A DNA stretch of 64,000 nt from Megaleporinus macrocephalus (GCA_021613375.1 CM038704.1:36826162-36890161); one strand, 5' to 3'. Shown: positions 45,603 through 60,001, numbered from the stretch's first letter. Program-made: numbers and translations. Notes: generated from the letters alone by a model not told the origin.

Positions 45603-45805
45603 GTTTGCTGATGAACGTGGTCACTTGCAGAGGGCTGAAGTTTCCATCACCATTGCTGTTTTTATTGTTTGGTTTATTGACTACCTGTTCACTCCACGCT
45701 AGATTGACTCACTCTCGCCCCTTGAGGTACAAAATGGTAAAATGAGAACGGGCCAGGTCCAGTGATTTCATTCATTTTCCAAGCTGTTTATTTCTGAGGT
45801 GCTCT
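45603..45805. other. Unassigned spacer
   Basis: About 200 bp between the LTR element and a family P MITE with no recognisable feature. Confidence 0.4.
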
Positions 45806-46252
45806 GAAATAAGACTGTAGTCCATGTGATTCACTACATACTTTGTTACCTTGTACCTTGTACCACTACAGAGCAGGTACTTAGGTGTGTGGTGGATCAT
45901 TCTCAGCACTGCAGTGACACTGATGGTGACAGAGACAATATTCTATTGTTGCGGCACAGTTTGTGTTCACTAGTCATTCATTAGTGTTCACAGGACGCTC
46001 ACCACAGGACGCTCACCACAGGACTCTTTTGGCTATATAGCTTGGGTTGGTGGACTATTCTTAGTGACTGTGACTGAGGTGTTTAAAAACTTCAGCAGCA
46101 CTGCTGTGTCTGATCCACTTACTCCAGCACAACACACACTAACACACCACCACCATGTCAGTGTCACTGCAGTGCTGATCCACCACCCAAATAACATGTG
46201 CTTTGTGGTGGTCCTGCGGGGATCCTGACCACTGAAAAAGATCAGGTACATT
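45806..46252. mobile_element. Palindromic MITE family P, internally shortened copy
   Basis: Left arm from AGACTGTAGTCCATGTG through GTGGTGGATCATTCTCAGC. Right arm has GCTGTGTCTGATCCACTTAC, CACCACCATGTCAGTGTCAC and CAAATAACATGTGC. The middle contains a CACAGGACGCTCAC pair in tandem. Terminal repeats are missing at the right. Confidence 0.7.
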
Positions 46253-47330
46253 GCAGAGGGCTTATATTTAGGTTGTGGGGTTGGATAGGCACATTAAGGA
46301 TGCAGTATTTGTTAGTCTTGGATCAGAAACACACACAGGTATGTGGATGTAAATAACAAGGCACTGCCAACAGAATGCAAATGCACCACCTTCTGTACAA
46401 ACTCAACATACAACTTTATATTACTTTAGCTGAATGGGATCTACTGTTATCCCAATCAAATCGAAAATCGAAAATGACTAATTAAGGCCAAATCTTTTTG
46501 GTTTTGGTTTAGGTCTTGGACATCTTTCATCTTGATTGCATAACTGTGTGTATGTTTCTGCACTCAGTGTTATGAAAAATTAATAATGAGCTTTCCTAGA
46601 TCTTACATAAATGAATTTAATTTAGTTACAACTGTTTCATGATTGCATTTTGAATATATTAAATGGGGTCATTAATGTACAGCATCTCTTCTATGTAACC
46701 TAAAAAGGAAGACTGCAATCCATTCTTTCCAATCATTAAATTACTAGGACCCCTATCATTTGCATGGCTGGTGTGACTGTCACAGCACATGCCTCTCTTC
46801 CAGATCGATTTGATCCAAGAATCTCGAGCATAACGACTTTCACACTTCTGAGCTTTGAAGACCTGCTTCTCCAAAACACTGCTCACTCTCTGGACCTAAG
46901 AAGGGAAAGGGGAGTGGACAAAAGCGCTCAGCCCTTCACAGTGTGGTGCTCAGCGTGCATCTCCCGCTCGGGGTGTGACTAATCCACCTCACCGACTCAG
47001 TGTGATGAACAGCGGGACAGACACCGAAATACGTGCTAATCCAAGCGGAAATGCAGCCGAGCAGAAATAGCCCATTATCACCCACACATTCGACAGCGCG
47101 AACTAATGTGATCAGTTCCAGATTGCTCGCAAATGGAGTTCCAGAAAGTTCAGGTCACTTGTGCACAAATAGGCAAGGAACTTGGATAAACTGCTTTCAC
47201 ATCATCAAAGGCTTCCCAGTGGTACTGGATTTTCAAATCAAATCACACCATCCTTATTGTCACATCACATTTAACACAGGTGTGAAAGTGAGTGAAAATC
47301 GAAGGTTGCAGCACATATACAAATAACTAT
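46253..47330. other. Unassigned, with a conserved-looking block
   Basis: No gene recognised. The segment 46745-47130 has balanced composition and no repeats (words such as CTCCCGCTCGGGGTG, GACAGCGCGAACTAATGTG) and is a candidate conserved non-coding element. Confidence 0.3.
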
Positions 47331-47581
47331 TGTTGCTGTCCAATGAGAAACATGTATCTAAATTTTTCTTGATTGTGAGTTTTCTACATCATTTGAACAC
47401 ACCAATGGTCGTTTACATTGTGTGAGAATTTCATGATGAATCATAAGACCATAAGAAGTGCTCCACAAGAGCTTTGAAAAAATATTCTAGTTCCATTGAT
47501 ACATTAAAAGTAAAGTACATTTTTGTTCTCTCCTGTAAAGTAGCAATTTTGGAGATACTTATTTTTCATTGGACAATGACG
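47331..47581. mobile_element. MITE, second copy of the 12.8-kb family
   Basis: Follows 12816-13032 from end to end: TGTTGCTGTCCAATGAGAAAC start, a CAATGGTCGTTTACATTGTG core, CTCTCCTGTAAAGTAGC, and TTTTTCATTGGACAATGACG end. The inverted ends are more eroded than in copy 1. It directly abuts a TA run. Confidence 0.7.
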
Positions 47582-47612
<31 letters not shown>

Positions 47613-47614
<2 letters not shown>

Positions 47615-48318
47615 TTACCCTGCAGAATTCTTAGGCACCTAAGCTCATTGTTTAAAAGTATGAAAAGATGAAAATAAACATAAATACAATACAAAGTAGA
47701 ATTGATCTCATTTTTAAAGACTTTAAAGATAATATCTATTTCACCTGGATGCCCCAGACATTGCATAATCTTGATTTAGCTCAGTAAAGGACTGAGCAGT
47801 CAAAGCAGGTATTAAAGCTTGCAAATAAGTAAATAAACACATATGTAAAAGCATTACTTACTGAATTAATATTATTAGAATATAAAATTATTTTGCAAAT
47901 AAAGCAATGTCCCGGGGGCTGTTGCAGGAACAGATAAAGCGGGAGTGGACACACTCGCAAGCTTTTAACAAAGACGGGATTTTAATAAACAGACAGACGG
48001 ACAAGTAGGTACAGAGACACCAGTGCTAACAACACTACTACCATACACAATGACTGACAAACACGGTCTGCGGACAGAGGGTATATATAATACAAGAAAC
48101 AAGAAACACCTGGACACTGGAGGGGTTACAGATACGGGCCAGATGGGGGGCGGAGACACTAGGAGCACATGACCAAAAAAGAACCACATAGTAAAGGCAT
48201 AAACAGAAGCACGTGAGACTGACAGGATGTAACCAGGGCAGACGAGGACAGGCAGGGAGTGACAAGCAAATAATGCTGCCTGTCTGAAAATGCACATAAA
48301 CTTTTGCACATTACTGTA

Positions 48319-48322
<4 letters not shown>
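47613..48322. repeat. Interspersed repeat X, copy 3 (split by a solo LTR)
   Basis: Left part GCAGAATTCTTAGGCACC … TGGATGCCCCAGACATTGC … AATCTTGATTTAGCTCAG matches the copies at 18.5 and 37.2 kb. The right end (AAAATGCACATAAACTTTTG, CACATTACTG) is an imperfect inverted match of the left end. Between them a 357-bp solo LTR has inserted. The ends resemble fish Tc1/mariner derivatives with GCAAAAGTCTTAGGCAC-type termini. Confidence 0.65.
47908..48264 (-). mobile_element. Solo LTR with 5-bp target duplication
   Basis: A 357-bp LTR (plus strand TGTCCCGGGG … GGGAGTGACA) flanked by perfect AGCAA at 47903-47907 and 48265-48269. In minus orientation it carries a TATA-like TATTATATATACC, an ATTAAAATCCCG polyadenylation-like block and the GCGAGTGTGTCC landmark, all shared with the LTR at 44357-44720. 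No internal sequence remains, so it arose by LTR-LTR recombination. Confidence 0.85.

Positions 48323-48391
<69 letters not shown>
48323..48391. repeat. (TA)n microsatellite
   Basis: About 34 TA units, flanking repeat X. Confidence 0.95.
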
Positions 48392-48397
<6 letters not shown>

Positions 48398-50730
48398 ATC
48401 AATATTGCACCATTTTCCAAATATAAGTTCTTCAATGAAAGCTATTACATATACAGATGTACATTTTTCTATATATATATACCTTCGGTGAGTTTAAGGC
48501 AGATAAAAGAAATGCAGGCTGTCATATGCAGTATATATTTGAGGTTAAACAAGGTAGAAGATGTAAAAGAGATTTTTTACAAAAGATTGTATTTAAGTGC
48601 AAAACAAACAACATGGTATTGCATCATAAACCACACCACAGACGCAAGCGAGGATGGTGGCCCAGTATGCTTCCAGCACCTGCTTGAAGCGTTGGCAGCC
48701 ATCCATGCTGCTCTGAGGGCAGGACCTTACATCCAGACATCCTCCCCTGCTGTCATCCTGTTGCCACCTCTTTTGCTTCCACTGCAGACCTTGCCCCAGA
48801 TCTCCGATGTGCTAATCCTTCTTTGGCCAGGCTCGTTCTTTCCTGCCGCTTTACCTTTGAGTTTGGGGAAGGGCCATTCCTGTCCTCTCCACTGGAGGAT
48901 GCTATCAAATTTCTGAGAACAGTGTGGAATAAGATTTGGGAAACACAGAGCTTGAAGTGAATGGAATGATCATGTATTGAACAGTAGTCAAAACAGCAGG
49001 CAAGTACTTTCTAACCACAGAACTGTACTTGACGGTAGACAGTAAACTCGCTCCACCTACCGCAAATATGCATCACAACAGCTGTTTACAATGTTTAATG
49101 TCTCTCTTTCTCTCCCATGCTCTACTGCATGGGCACGCCCTTCCCCTCTCAAGACTCCCATCTACCATTTCCAGAAAATATTCAGCTAGGTCAGAGACCC
49201 ACTGTAATACTATGATTCACTGGCAAGTACGTTACTGGATGGAAGGAAAATGATTGTTATTATTGTGTTCCGTTCACTTTGACTTTAAACACTTAAAAAG
49301 GGTTGAGTGCTTATGAGTGCTAACTCAAGGGGATGATATGCATGGCCTTTGGTACTATTCTATAGCTGTCCTGAAAATAGACAATTGGTTAATCTTCTTG
49401 TTAAAAGTCTAATTATTTCCATCGGAGAAATGATTCATTTGTTTTGAAAGCCTTTGGATGAGCTACGGTGACTAAACTTTTAATGACAGCGCACAAGCTG
49501 TTGCAATCATATGCCATTCCAATCAACAACTCCATCCACAGCACTCCTGCTTCACAGTGGTGGTGGAAGAACGTCAATTTTGATTTGGCTTTGGAAGCCG
49601 CACAAGGCTTTTGACTGACTGTAAAGGTCTTTGTTTCTGATGTGTAGGCGTCAACGGTTCCTGGACAAGTCTAGTTTTTTCTTGAGCACCGAAGGAAGGC
49701 TAGAGATGCAGGTGCAGTTTGAGTAAACAATGCTTCACTTCTGAACTCCGACAACTCAAACAGCGGCACCCACACTCTCCCTGAAGAGACAGTTCCTTCA
49801 AGTCTTCCCACACCTTCACCGTCAGTCAGCCATCCAGGTGATTCAGCGGAGAACACATCGCGCCATCTTCCACCGAATCTGCACGATGACGGCGTCTCAT
49901 CTTCAAAGCCCCTTCCTCTTGTCTCTTTCTCCAGCTGTCTCTTCCATTGACGGCGGTGTCTTCAGAACAAGTGTTCTCCATCAGAAGGCGAGATCAAAGC
50001 CTCAGTCCTTCTGAAACAGTACAAATCCCCAGAGATCCATTCCCTGACAGCATTCCTGCCTACAGAGAAAAAAGGTGTAATAGAAGGCATTCAGCATCTT
50101 CCCTATAATTAGGCTTCTAGTCTATTTCTGGGTGGCTATTTTCACCTCAATGAATGTTAATAACGGCATCTAGTGCCACAAATGAAAAGCCAGAGATCAA
50201 GTACCTGTCTTTCCTGAGTGAAGTCTAGCAGATCACTCGGGTTTTTCATCTTGAATATCCACAGCGTCGAGCTGGAGTGCTGGAAATCTTGTTGTGTGAC
50301 AGCTGCTCAGCGTGACAATAGACTGCAGTGGTAGACTTAACACACTGACATAAGGGTATATGATACCACTGCACACTGTGCTGTATAATAGCCTCCTGTT
50401 TTTACAGCAACTATCTACTGTAGCCCAACTGTCGCTGCATAAATAAATGCTCTAGATGGGGCAACTGCCCTTTTGTCTTGAAATTGTAAAAACGGTCAGC
50501 GTGTATAACAACGGGCTATTCTTCAAGATCCCAAGACTCACTGCCGCAACTATAGACCCAATGGGCCGTCTCAAGATCTAAAGCTTTGTCGCTTTTATGG
50601 GCCCTCTCTGTTTCAGCTCCTGACCCCTGTTAAGATTTTGCCTCAGTCAACTGTGTCCTGTGACAGGTGCACACATCACCAGACTGCTGGAAATGCTAAA
50701 CCAAGTTATTATTGTTGTAACACAGACATA
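48392..50730. other. Unassigned, partly high-complexity sequence
   Basis: 48610-48920 and 49560-50060 are richer in GC and less repetitive than their surroundings. In 49886-50100 two plus-strand frames stay open (one begins MTASHLQSPFLLSLSPAVSS), overlapping a strong polypyrimidine-AG (CTCTTTCTCCAG near 49935), but no downstream donor or domain supports an exon. Could be regulatory DNA or exons of an unrecognised gene. Confidence 0.3.
48855..48912 (-). other. Possible 58-nt exon (speculative)
   Basis: On the minus strand a good acceptor (CCACACTGTTCTCAG) is followed by 58 nt that are open in one frame (KFDSILQWRGQEWPFPKLK) and then by a donor-like AAAG|GTAAAG. Short segments flanked by splice-like words arise by chance in introns, and I do not recognise the peptide. 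Confidence 0.2.
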
Positions 50731-50969
50731 CACCAGTCTGTCATAACATTAAAACCACCACCTTGTATCTACACTCACCGTCTGATTTATCAGCTCCACT
50801 GACCATATAGGAGCACCTTGTAGTTGTGCAATTACAGACTGTAGTCCATCTGATTTTTTGCATACTTTGTTAGGCCCCTTTCACCATGTTCTTTAAAGCT
50901 CAGGATTCCCAGGGGACCACAGAGCAGTAGATATAGGGAGGTAGTTTTGATGTTATGGCTGTTTGGTGG
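50731..50969. mobile_element. Palindromic MITE family P, 239-bp deletion derivative
   Basis: Left end CACCAGTCTGTCATAACATT and right end, complemented, CACCAAACAGCCATAACATC give the best view of the family's terminal inverted repeat. The left arm runs to the GCATACTTTGTTAGGCCCC region and then jumps to the right terminus near 50930, so the palindromic body is deleted. Confidence 0.75.
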
Positions 50970-53551
<2,582 letters not shown>

Positions 53552-53733
53552 TAGGGGTGGGCCATATGACCATACAATAATATCACGATATTTCATGGTA
53601 TATTTGCGGTAACTATACTCTTGGTGATATGATAAAACATTGAATTAAAAAAAATATTTCAAGAATACACTATTGCAACAAAATGAAAATTACATTTTAT
53701 TGCTTATGACATGATATGGCACACCCCTAACTG
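53552..53733. mobile_element. Short MITE
   Basis: Ends TAGGGGTGGGCCATATGA and, complemented, TAGGGGTGTGCCATATCA form an imperfect inverted repeat around AT-rich sequence. A further CGATATGGCACCCCCC end near 54008-54023 suggests a second, partial copy directly downstream. Confidence 0.6.
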
Positions 53734-54109
53734 AGATATTAAAAAATACAAGAATTTTCATCAGATTGTAACAGAAGTCAATGATCCAGAATGTCACGAT
53801 ACAAAATAATGCACTCCAAATATCTCCATAAATCCACTGAAGTAAAGTGAAAGATACTGGACTGATAAAATCTGGAAATGAGAAAAGTGTGGATTTTTCT
53901 TTTGCTAAAAACAGTAAAAAAGTAGTACCCTGATGTGATAAGTATATTTCAGGGTATAATATCGTTAACAATATTTAAAAATGTTGGCGATTTTATTGTG
54001 TAAGATACGATATGGCACCCCCCATAATTGGCAGAACTTGTTTTTTTTTTCAATTTTCACAACAATGCAGGAAGTTCTCTTATCAATGTACAACGACGAC
54101 GTACAACGA

Positions 54110-54402
54110 CATACGATTAGCCACATGTGTTTACACACAGCGGAATTTGACCTCCGCATTTAACCCATCCGTGCAGTGAAACACCCACATATACACACAC
54201 TAGTGAACATACACACTAGGGGGCGGTGAGCACACGTGCCCGGAGCGGTGGGCAGCCCTTATCCACGGCGCCCGGGGAGCAGTTGGGGTTAGGTGCCTTG
54301 CCCAAGGGCACTACAGTCATGACTTGCCGGTCCCAGGGATCGAACCGGCGACCTTCCGGTCACAAGACCGGATCCCTAACCTTCAGCCCACGACTGCCCC
54401 AT
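54110..54402 (-). mobile_element. tRNA-derived SINE
   Basis: Minus-strand head GGGGCAGTCGTGGGCTGAAG (about 54400-54381) is a degenerate tRNA A-box region. GGTTCGATCCC (54346-54336) is a perfect pol III B box. The body (CCAACTGCTCCCCGGGCGCC, ACCGCTCCGGGCAC, GGATGGGTTAAATGCGGAGG) is a widespread teleost SINE type. A plus-strand 63-codon frame inside it is not a gene. The tRNA-like part lacks a proper acceptor and T arm and is not a functional tRNA. Confidence 0.85.
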
Positions 54403-54587
54403 CGTGGGCTGATATGATATATCTTAACATGATATGGCTTTTTTCCAAGTTTCTCCAATATACCTTATTAAGTTGCATTGGTCTAATTTAAGTAACAGTT
54501 CATATAATAGTAACAGTTCAAATCAGCCTGCTTAAAAAATACTCTGAAACGAGAAATACATTTTGGTTTGGTAAGATCCAAAACCTT

Positions 54588-55800
54588 TTTATTAACAATT
54601 CACAATATTTTCATTAGTTTGCTGAAGCAGAAATATGACAGTTGGAATTTTGCAATATTTTCATTAGCTGGCTGAAGCAAAAACGTCATCAGCTGGGGGC
54701 AAGGGCCTTACACTGTTTACACTTCAAGGAGCTAGTGATTCTGTAAAGAAAAAATACTGAAACAAAACTTTAAACACTTGTTTTAATGCATCCAATTAAT
54801 AGTTAAAATGCAAAGTGCCTGTAAAACATTAAAACATCTAATATCACTGCTGACAGCCCAGGATTAGAGATTATTGTGGACTGTTATTAAAATATGTCTA
54901 ATACACAATAATTAATTTATTTTATAATCATTTAATAATTCTTTTAAATGATCTACACCTTAAACAGGAGGCCCTGAAATACATTTTGGCTTAGGACAAA
55001 TATATTAAAACGCAAACACCTCATTCCATCAAATCTTATTGATTGCAATTATATGTCTCGTATTCTGCATCAGTTAACATCAAATAAGATAAGAATCATA
55101 ACCCAAGAATCAACTGCTAATACAGAGTCTTTTCACAAGCTTACTCCAAATGCCCTTTAATTTACCTCCACTCTACAGGAAAACACTACACAACCTCACT
55201 GAGCTTCCTCAGAAACCGTTTGTCCACAATGAGATAAACATATATTCACCTTATAAACATTCAAGACAGTACAAAACAGGACACGGACATGAACTGCGAA
55301 AAACTAGCTAGCTAACTTAGCCACATGTAAACACCAGGCCAGCTAGCTAGCTGGTTATATAACCACTTAAAGTGTATTAATTGTTCAGCAAATCACTGAT
55401 ATCACAGTTATCTTCTAGCTAGCTAACTAGAACAGCTATCATGTGTAACATTAGCCTACTAGCCAATGAGGACTTTTTATTTAAACTACAACTATAAAAT
55501 GCAGTTTGGAGGTTAGTTAACTGTAACTAGACCGCCTGTCAGGCACAAAAAGCCATCAGTTAGCTAACTGCTAATTTACATAGCTTTCAGCTTAGACAGC
55601 TAGCGCAAACTAGATAATGTCAGTTTTAAAATTATGTTTGTTAGCAGTCAACCTGGTTTGAACAGAAAGGTTTGGATTCCAGTCACTTCTACTTACGATT
55701 TAAAGATGTTTTTTAAGTAGCAGGTGCAGAGTATGGCGCATTCGAAGATGGCTTCTCTCATCTTGAGTCTGAAGATGAACAAGTGCTGACGTCAGACGCT
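54588..55800 (-). other. Candidate two-exon small transcription unit
   Basis: On the minus strand, read downward: a CRE palindrome (55794-55787), then ATG at 55761 with A at -3, 21 codons (MREAIFECAILCTCYLKNIF, K) and a consensus donor AAATC|GTAAGT after 55697. A 956-bp intron ends at a good acceptor (TTTTTTCTTTACAG) before 54740. The phase matches, giving SITSSLKCKQCKALAPS and a stop at 54691-54689, with AATAAA at 54593-54588. The predicted product is 38 residues and cysteine-rich, not a family I can name. The intron has many GCTAGCTAA-type words common near fish promoters. It could be a truncated gene relic, a long non-coding RNA, or part of a transposon. Confidence 0.35.
55787..55794. promoter_or_regulatory. 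CRE palindrome TGACGTCA
   Basis: Perfect cAMP-response-element palindrome 26 bp upstream (minus strand) of the candidate ATG at 55761. A YY1-like AAGATGGC lies at 55745-55752 (plus strand), inside the first exon. Both are common in CpG-type core promoters, but such words also occur by chance. Confidence 0.35.
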
Positions 55801-55974
55801 CTCTGGAAGTTCTCTGGAAAGCCTTTTTTTCAAGAGATTTTAAGTTTTAATGTTCATATTTACATTGAAGTTTTTAGAACACATTTTATTTTGTTGTAAT
55901 GGACACTCAGTTCAATCGACATGACAAAAGCAGTCCATCTAACTAAAACACAAAATCACTTTTTAGAGTATGTA
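55801..55974. other. Unassigned spacer
   Basis: Would be the upstream flank of the candidate minus-strand unit; holds no recognisable feature beyond a possible transposon end near 55955. Confidence 0.35.
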
Positions 55975-56103
55975 CGTTGTCATAGTTAAAAAAGGAGAGT
56001 TCAGTAAATAGAACTAACCCATCACAAACCTCAAACACTGTTGTTCCTCCTTCAAATATAAATGCTGCATTTACAACAGAAGGATGGTAAAATAGGATGA
56101 TGC
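55975..56103. repeat. Interspersed repeat Y, copy 2
   Basis: Matches 12468-12600 over its whole length (GTCATAGTT, AGTAAATAGAACTAAC, AAACCTCAAACACTGTTGTT, CCTTCAAATATAAATGC). Confidence 0.6.
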
Positions 56104-57160
56104 CAAAATATGAAACTGTTATGTAAAAGACTTTTTAGTATTAACTCCCCCAACGTTTTCATGCAACCACGGAGCAACAGGAATGGAAATGGTGTGAAGA
56201 AACCTATTGTTCAATGCTGTGAAGGGAATCTCAGCACTTTTACAATGCTGAAGATAGCTAAGGGTGCTTGCAAAGCAAACAGCACATCTCCAATAATTAG
56301 CCTGGTGGGATTTCTGTGTGGATGGGGATTCCAAATGGCTGTGTAAGTTAGTGTATAAATGTTGCTAGCATTGCTGTAATCTACATATGTTGGTTTTCGT
56401 GAATTCACAATGCAAAACAGGCTTAGTTTCATGGTGTGAAACACAGGGTTCTCTTTAATTAACCTCTTGGACCCCTAAATGTATTAATAATAAAATTCTA
56501 GGGGGTACTTGAAACTAAACTGAAAATAAAGCTCCCAACTATCATTTAAGAACAGGTAGCCAATAAAAGGAGTAATAAGTGAACTGTACATTTCCCAGTT
56601 ACTGACAATAGGGGTGGACTCCTGTATTGAGTATGAATGCCTCTTACAGATTAATTTAACAAACACTTCATGAAACTCTTATTTCAGAAAGTTTAGTTTT
56701 CCATGATACAGGCCCTTAAATAGAGACACCTACCATGTGCTACCTCAGTCGACCCAGAAGTTCATTCTGTGCTCTGTGAAGGACGTTACAGGTGCAATAT
56801 AGACACCTGTCTAAAGGCACTCTGCCTTTACAGTCCCAGCCTTCTGTAGGAAATGTCCATCACCACTAACTCCGTTAAACATCTGTTCACCTGTGAAAAG
56901 CCTTCAGATCTCCCACTGCGGGGCGTTTTGCTGAGTCTGACCAGTAGCTGAGCCCAAATGGACCGTTTGTCTTTGATTAACTCGCCGTCCCGTACAGGAG
57001 GCTTACAGAGCATTTTAATCCTCCAGATTTGGAGCTCCAAAGACAAGCTTTTTGAAGCAGGGCCTCCTGGGGTTGCGCTTCTCACTGGCGGCCTAAAAAC
57101 CTTTGTCTTTACGCCAGAGAATCATCCTGCAGGGTGCTGTGAGCTGCAGCGCTGCCTTCT
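56104..57160. other. Unassigned, with a conserved-looking block
   Basis: 56740-57160 is a non-repetitive, GC-balanced block with overlapping 70- and 85-codon frames on opposite strands, neither with a domain. Words such as GTCTTTGATTAACTCG and GCATTTTAATCCTCC suggest regulatory DNA. Confidence 0.3.
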
Positions 57161-57164
57161 TTTC

Positions 57165-57500
57165 TTTTAAAGGGCCCATAGCATGAAAAAAACACATTTT
57201 CCTTTATTTCTTGAAATAAAAGGGTTTGTGTAACGCACACTGTGTTTCATTTGTAGGTCCTTTCATTTACTTCCAATTCAATATATGTGGAAACTAAGCT
57301 CCTTCCGTGGTGGCATAGTAGTGGCAGTAGCTGAAATGTCTCTGAGGTCTCAGTCTGAACTTCACAGTATGTTCCACACACTTCAGCCAGGACTGCTTTA
57401 TGAACGAAGCACAAAACGCAGCAGCCTATCAGAACAGGGCTCATTTGCGTATATGCTTCCTTGAAAGGATAATTACACCCATTTTTTTTCAAATGCCTGT
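57165..57500. repeat. Probable interspersed repeat
   Basis: Opens with TTTTAAAGGGCCCATAGCATG and passes through AACACATTTTCCTTTATTTC, a wording I associate with dispersed fish repeats. No second copy in this window, so the call rests on recall. Confidence 0.35.
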
Positions 57501-57824
57501 ATAATTAAATTATTAAGAAAAAACTGAATGGAGTCAGAATTGGTTACAGTGGAAGTGATAAGAACCAGATGTTCACCCCTAAAAGCTTCCTCACAAAATG
57601 GTATTGTATGAAATGGTAAAGAAAGCACTGCCTGCTATCATTGTTTTTGACAGTGATCAGGAGGCTTTGGTTTGAAATCCAGAATTTTAGATTTTCCACT
57701 GGATGTCAAATAAAATGGTTCCCATCACCGCCACTATGAAGAACATCTGAGTCTCTACAAGCAACCAATTCACACCAACCATTGAAACATCTGACTTTCA
57801 GAGTTATATACTGAGATTAGAGAA
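57501..57824. other. Unassigned sequence
   Basis: No gene or named repeat recognised. Confidence 0.4.
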
Positions 57825-58230
57825 AATATGTGGTGGCCAATAAGAAACAACAATCTGCACACACTGTTCTTTAAACACCCCAGACAACTACATACACGCT
57901 TTATGGTACTGTCCACCTATCAATCACTTCTGGCAACTAGTCCTAAACCACCTAAATCCACTACTGAAACAGCCTTCCCCCCATTCCCATCACTCTGTCT
58001 GCTAGGAGATACTTCAAACATAAACCTACACCAGGATGAAAACAGAGCTCTTCTGGTGGAGCTAACCATCGCAAAAAAAAAAAAAAACATCCTTACAAAT
58101 TAAAAAAACAAGAGAAAACATCACCATCATTCAATGGAAAACCTTACTCATAGAGCAGATACAAATGGAAAGAAATCAGCATCTACCAAAAAAAGAACTC
58201 AAGAACACATGAAAACATGATCAGCATTAA
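57825..58230 (+). mobile_element. L1/Tx1-like LINE 3' end
   Basis: Plus-strand pieces in two frames: HALWYCPPINHFWQLVLNHL (about 57895-57954), typical of the C-terminal part of L1/Tx1 ORF2 proteins (the HxxWxCP...FW motif), then CLLGDTSNINLHQDENRALL, VELTIAKK (57992-58075), matching the PxxxLLG...AKxxIxxxW stretch that follows. A frameshift lies between them, and an A-run near 58075-58087 has disrupted the end. The upstream reverse transcriptase is absent. The tandem array at 58262-60033 begins where the 3' untranslated region would be. Confidence 0.65.
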
Positions 58231-58261
58231 ATAACCTTTTACATCAGTGACATCATCAGCT

Positions 58262-58453
58262 TTCACACACAGATCATCTATACGCCACTAACACAACCAA
58301 TATACTGATAACCATCCCATACATCCAGCACCTTTACCTGAATGTTCCTATATACACACACACACACACACACACATATCATCTATATACCACTAACACA
58401 ACCAATATACTGATAACCATCCCATACATCCAGCACCTCTACCTGAATGTTCC

Positions 58454-58491
<38 letters not shown>

Positions 58492-58565
58492 TCATCTATA
58501 CACCACTAACACAACCAATATACCGGCAACCATCCCATACATCCAGCACCTCTACCCCAATATTC

Positions 58566-58618
<53 letters not shown>

Positions 58619-58693
58619 TCATCTATACACCACTAACACAACCAATCTACTGATAACCATCCCATACATCCAGCACCTCTACCTGAATGTTCC

Positions 58694-58749
<56 letters not shown>

Positions 58750-59226
58750 TCATCTATACACCACTAACACAACCAATATACCGGCAACCATCCCATACAT
58801 CCAGCACCTCTACCCCAATATTCCTACACACACACACACACACACACACACCATCTATACACCACTAACACAACCAATATACCGGCAACCATCCCATACA
58901 TCCAGCACCTCTACCCCAATATTCCTACACACACACACACACACACACACAGATCATCTATACGCCACTAACACAACCAATCTACTGATAACCATCCCAT
59001 ACATCCAGCACCTCTACCTGAATGTTCCTATACACACACACACACACACACACAGATCATCTATACACCACTAACACAACCAATATACCGGCAACCATCC
59101 GATACATCCAGCACCTCTACCCCAATGTTCCTATACACACACACACACAGATCATCTATACGCCACTAACACAACCAATATACTGATAACCATCCCATAC
59201 ATCCAGCACCTCTACCTGAATGTTCC

Positions 59227-59262
<36 letters not shown>

Positions 59263-59555
59263 TCATCTATACACCACCAACACAACCAATATACCGGTAA
59301 CCATCCCATACATCCAGCACCTCTACCTGAATGTTCCTATACACACACACACACACACACACACACAGATCATCTATACACCACTAACACAACCAATCTA
59401 CTGATAACCATCCCATACATCCAGCACCTCTACCCGAATGTTCCTATACACACACACACACACACACACAGATTATCTATATACCACTAACACAACCAAT
59501 ATACTGATAACCATCCCTTACATCCAGCACCTCTACCCGAATGTTCCTATACACA

Positions 59556-59619
<64 letters not shown>

Positions 59620-59695
59620 GATCATCTATACACCACTAACACAACCAATATACTGATAACCATCCCATACATCCAGCACCTCTACCCCAATATTC

Positions 59696-59736
<41 letters not shown>

Positions 59737-60001
59737 TCATCTATACACCACTAACACAACCAATATACCGGCAACCATCCCATACATCCAGCACCTCTAC
59801 CTGAATGTTCCACACATGCACACGCACATGCACGCACACACACACACGCACACATACACGCACGCACGCGCACTTACACACGCACAAACACGCATGCACA
59901 GACATACAGACGCACATACACACAGATCATCTATACACCACTAATACAACCAATATACTGGTAATCATTCCATACATCCAGCACCTCTACCCGAATGTTC
60001 C

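Noticed and set aside
48290..48916. 208-codon plus-strand frame
   Set aside because: Its first third is translated TA repeat (YIYI) and the rest has no recognisable domain.
49886..50106. Open frames beginning MTASHLQSPFLL and overlapping a polypyrimidine-AG
   Set aside because: No matching donor, no domain, and two competing frames; insufficient for a gene call.
54336..54402. Possible tRNA gene on the minus strand (perfect B box)
   Set aside because: Arms do not close into a full cloverleaf and the following body is a known SINE type; it is a SINE head.
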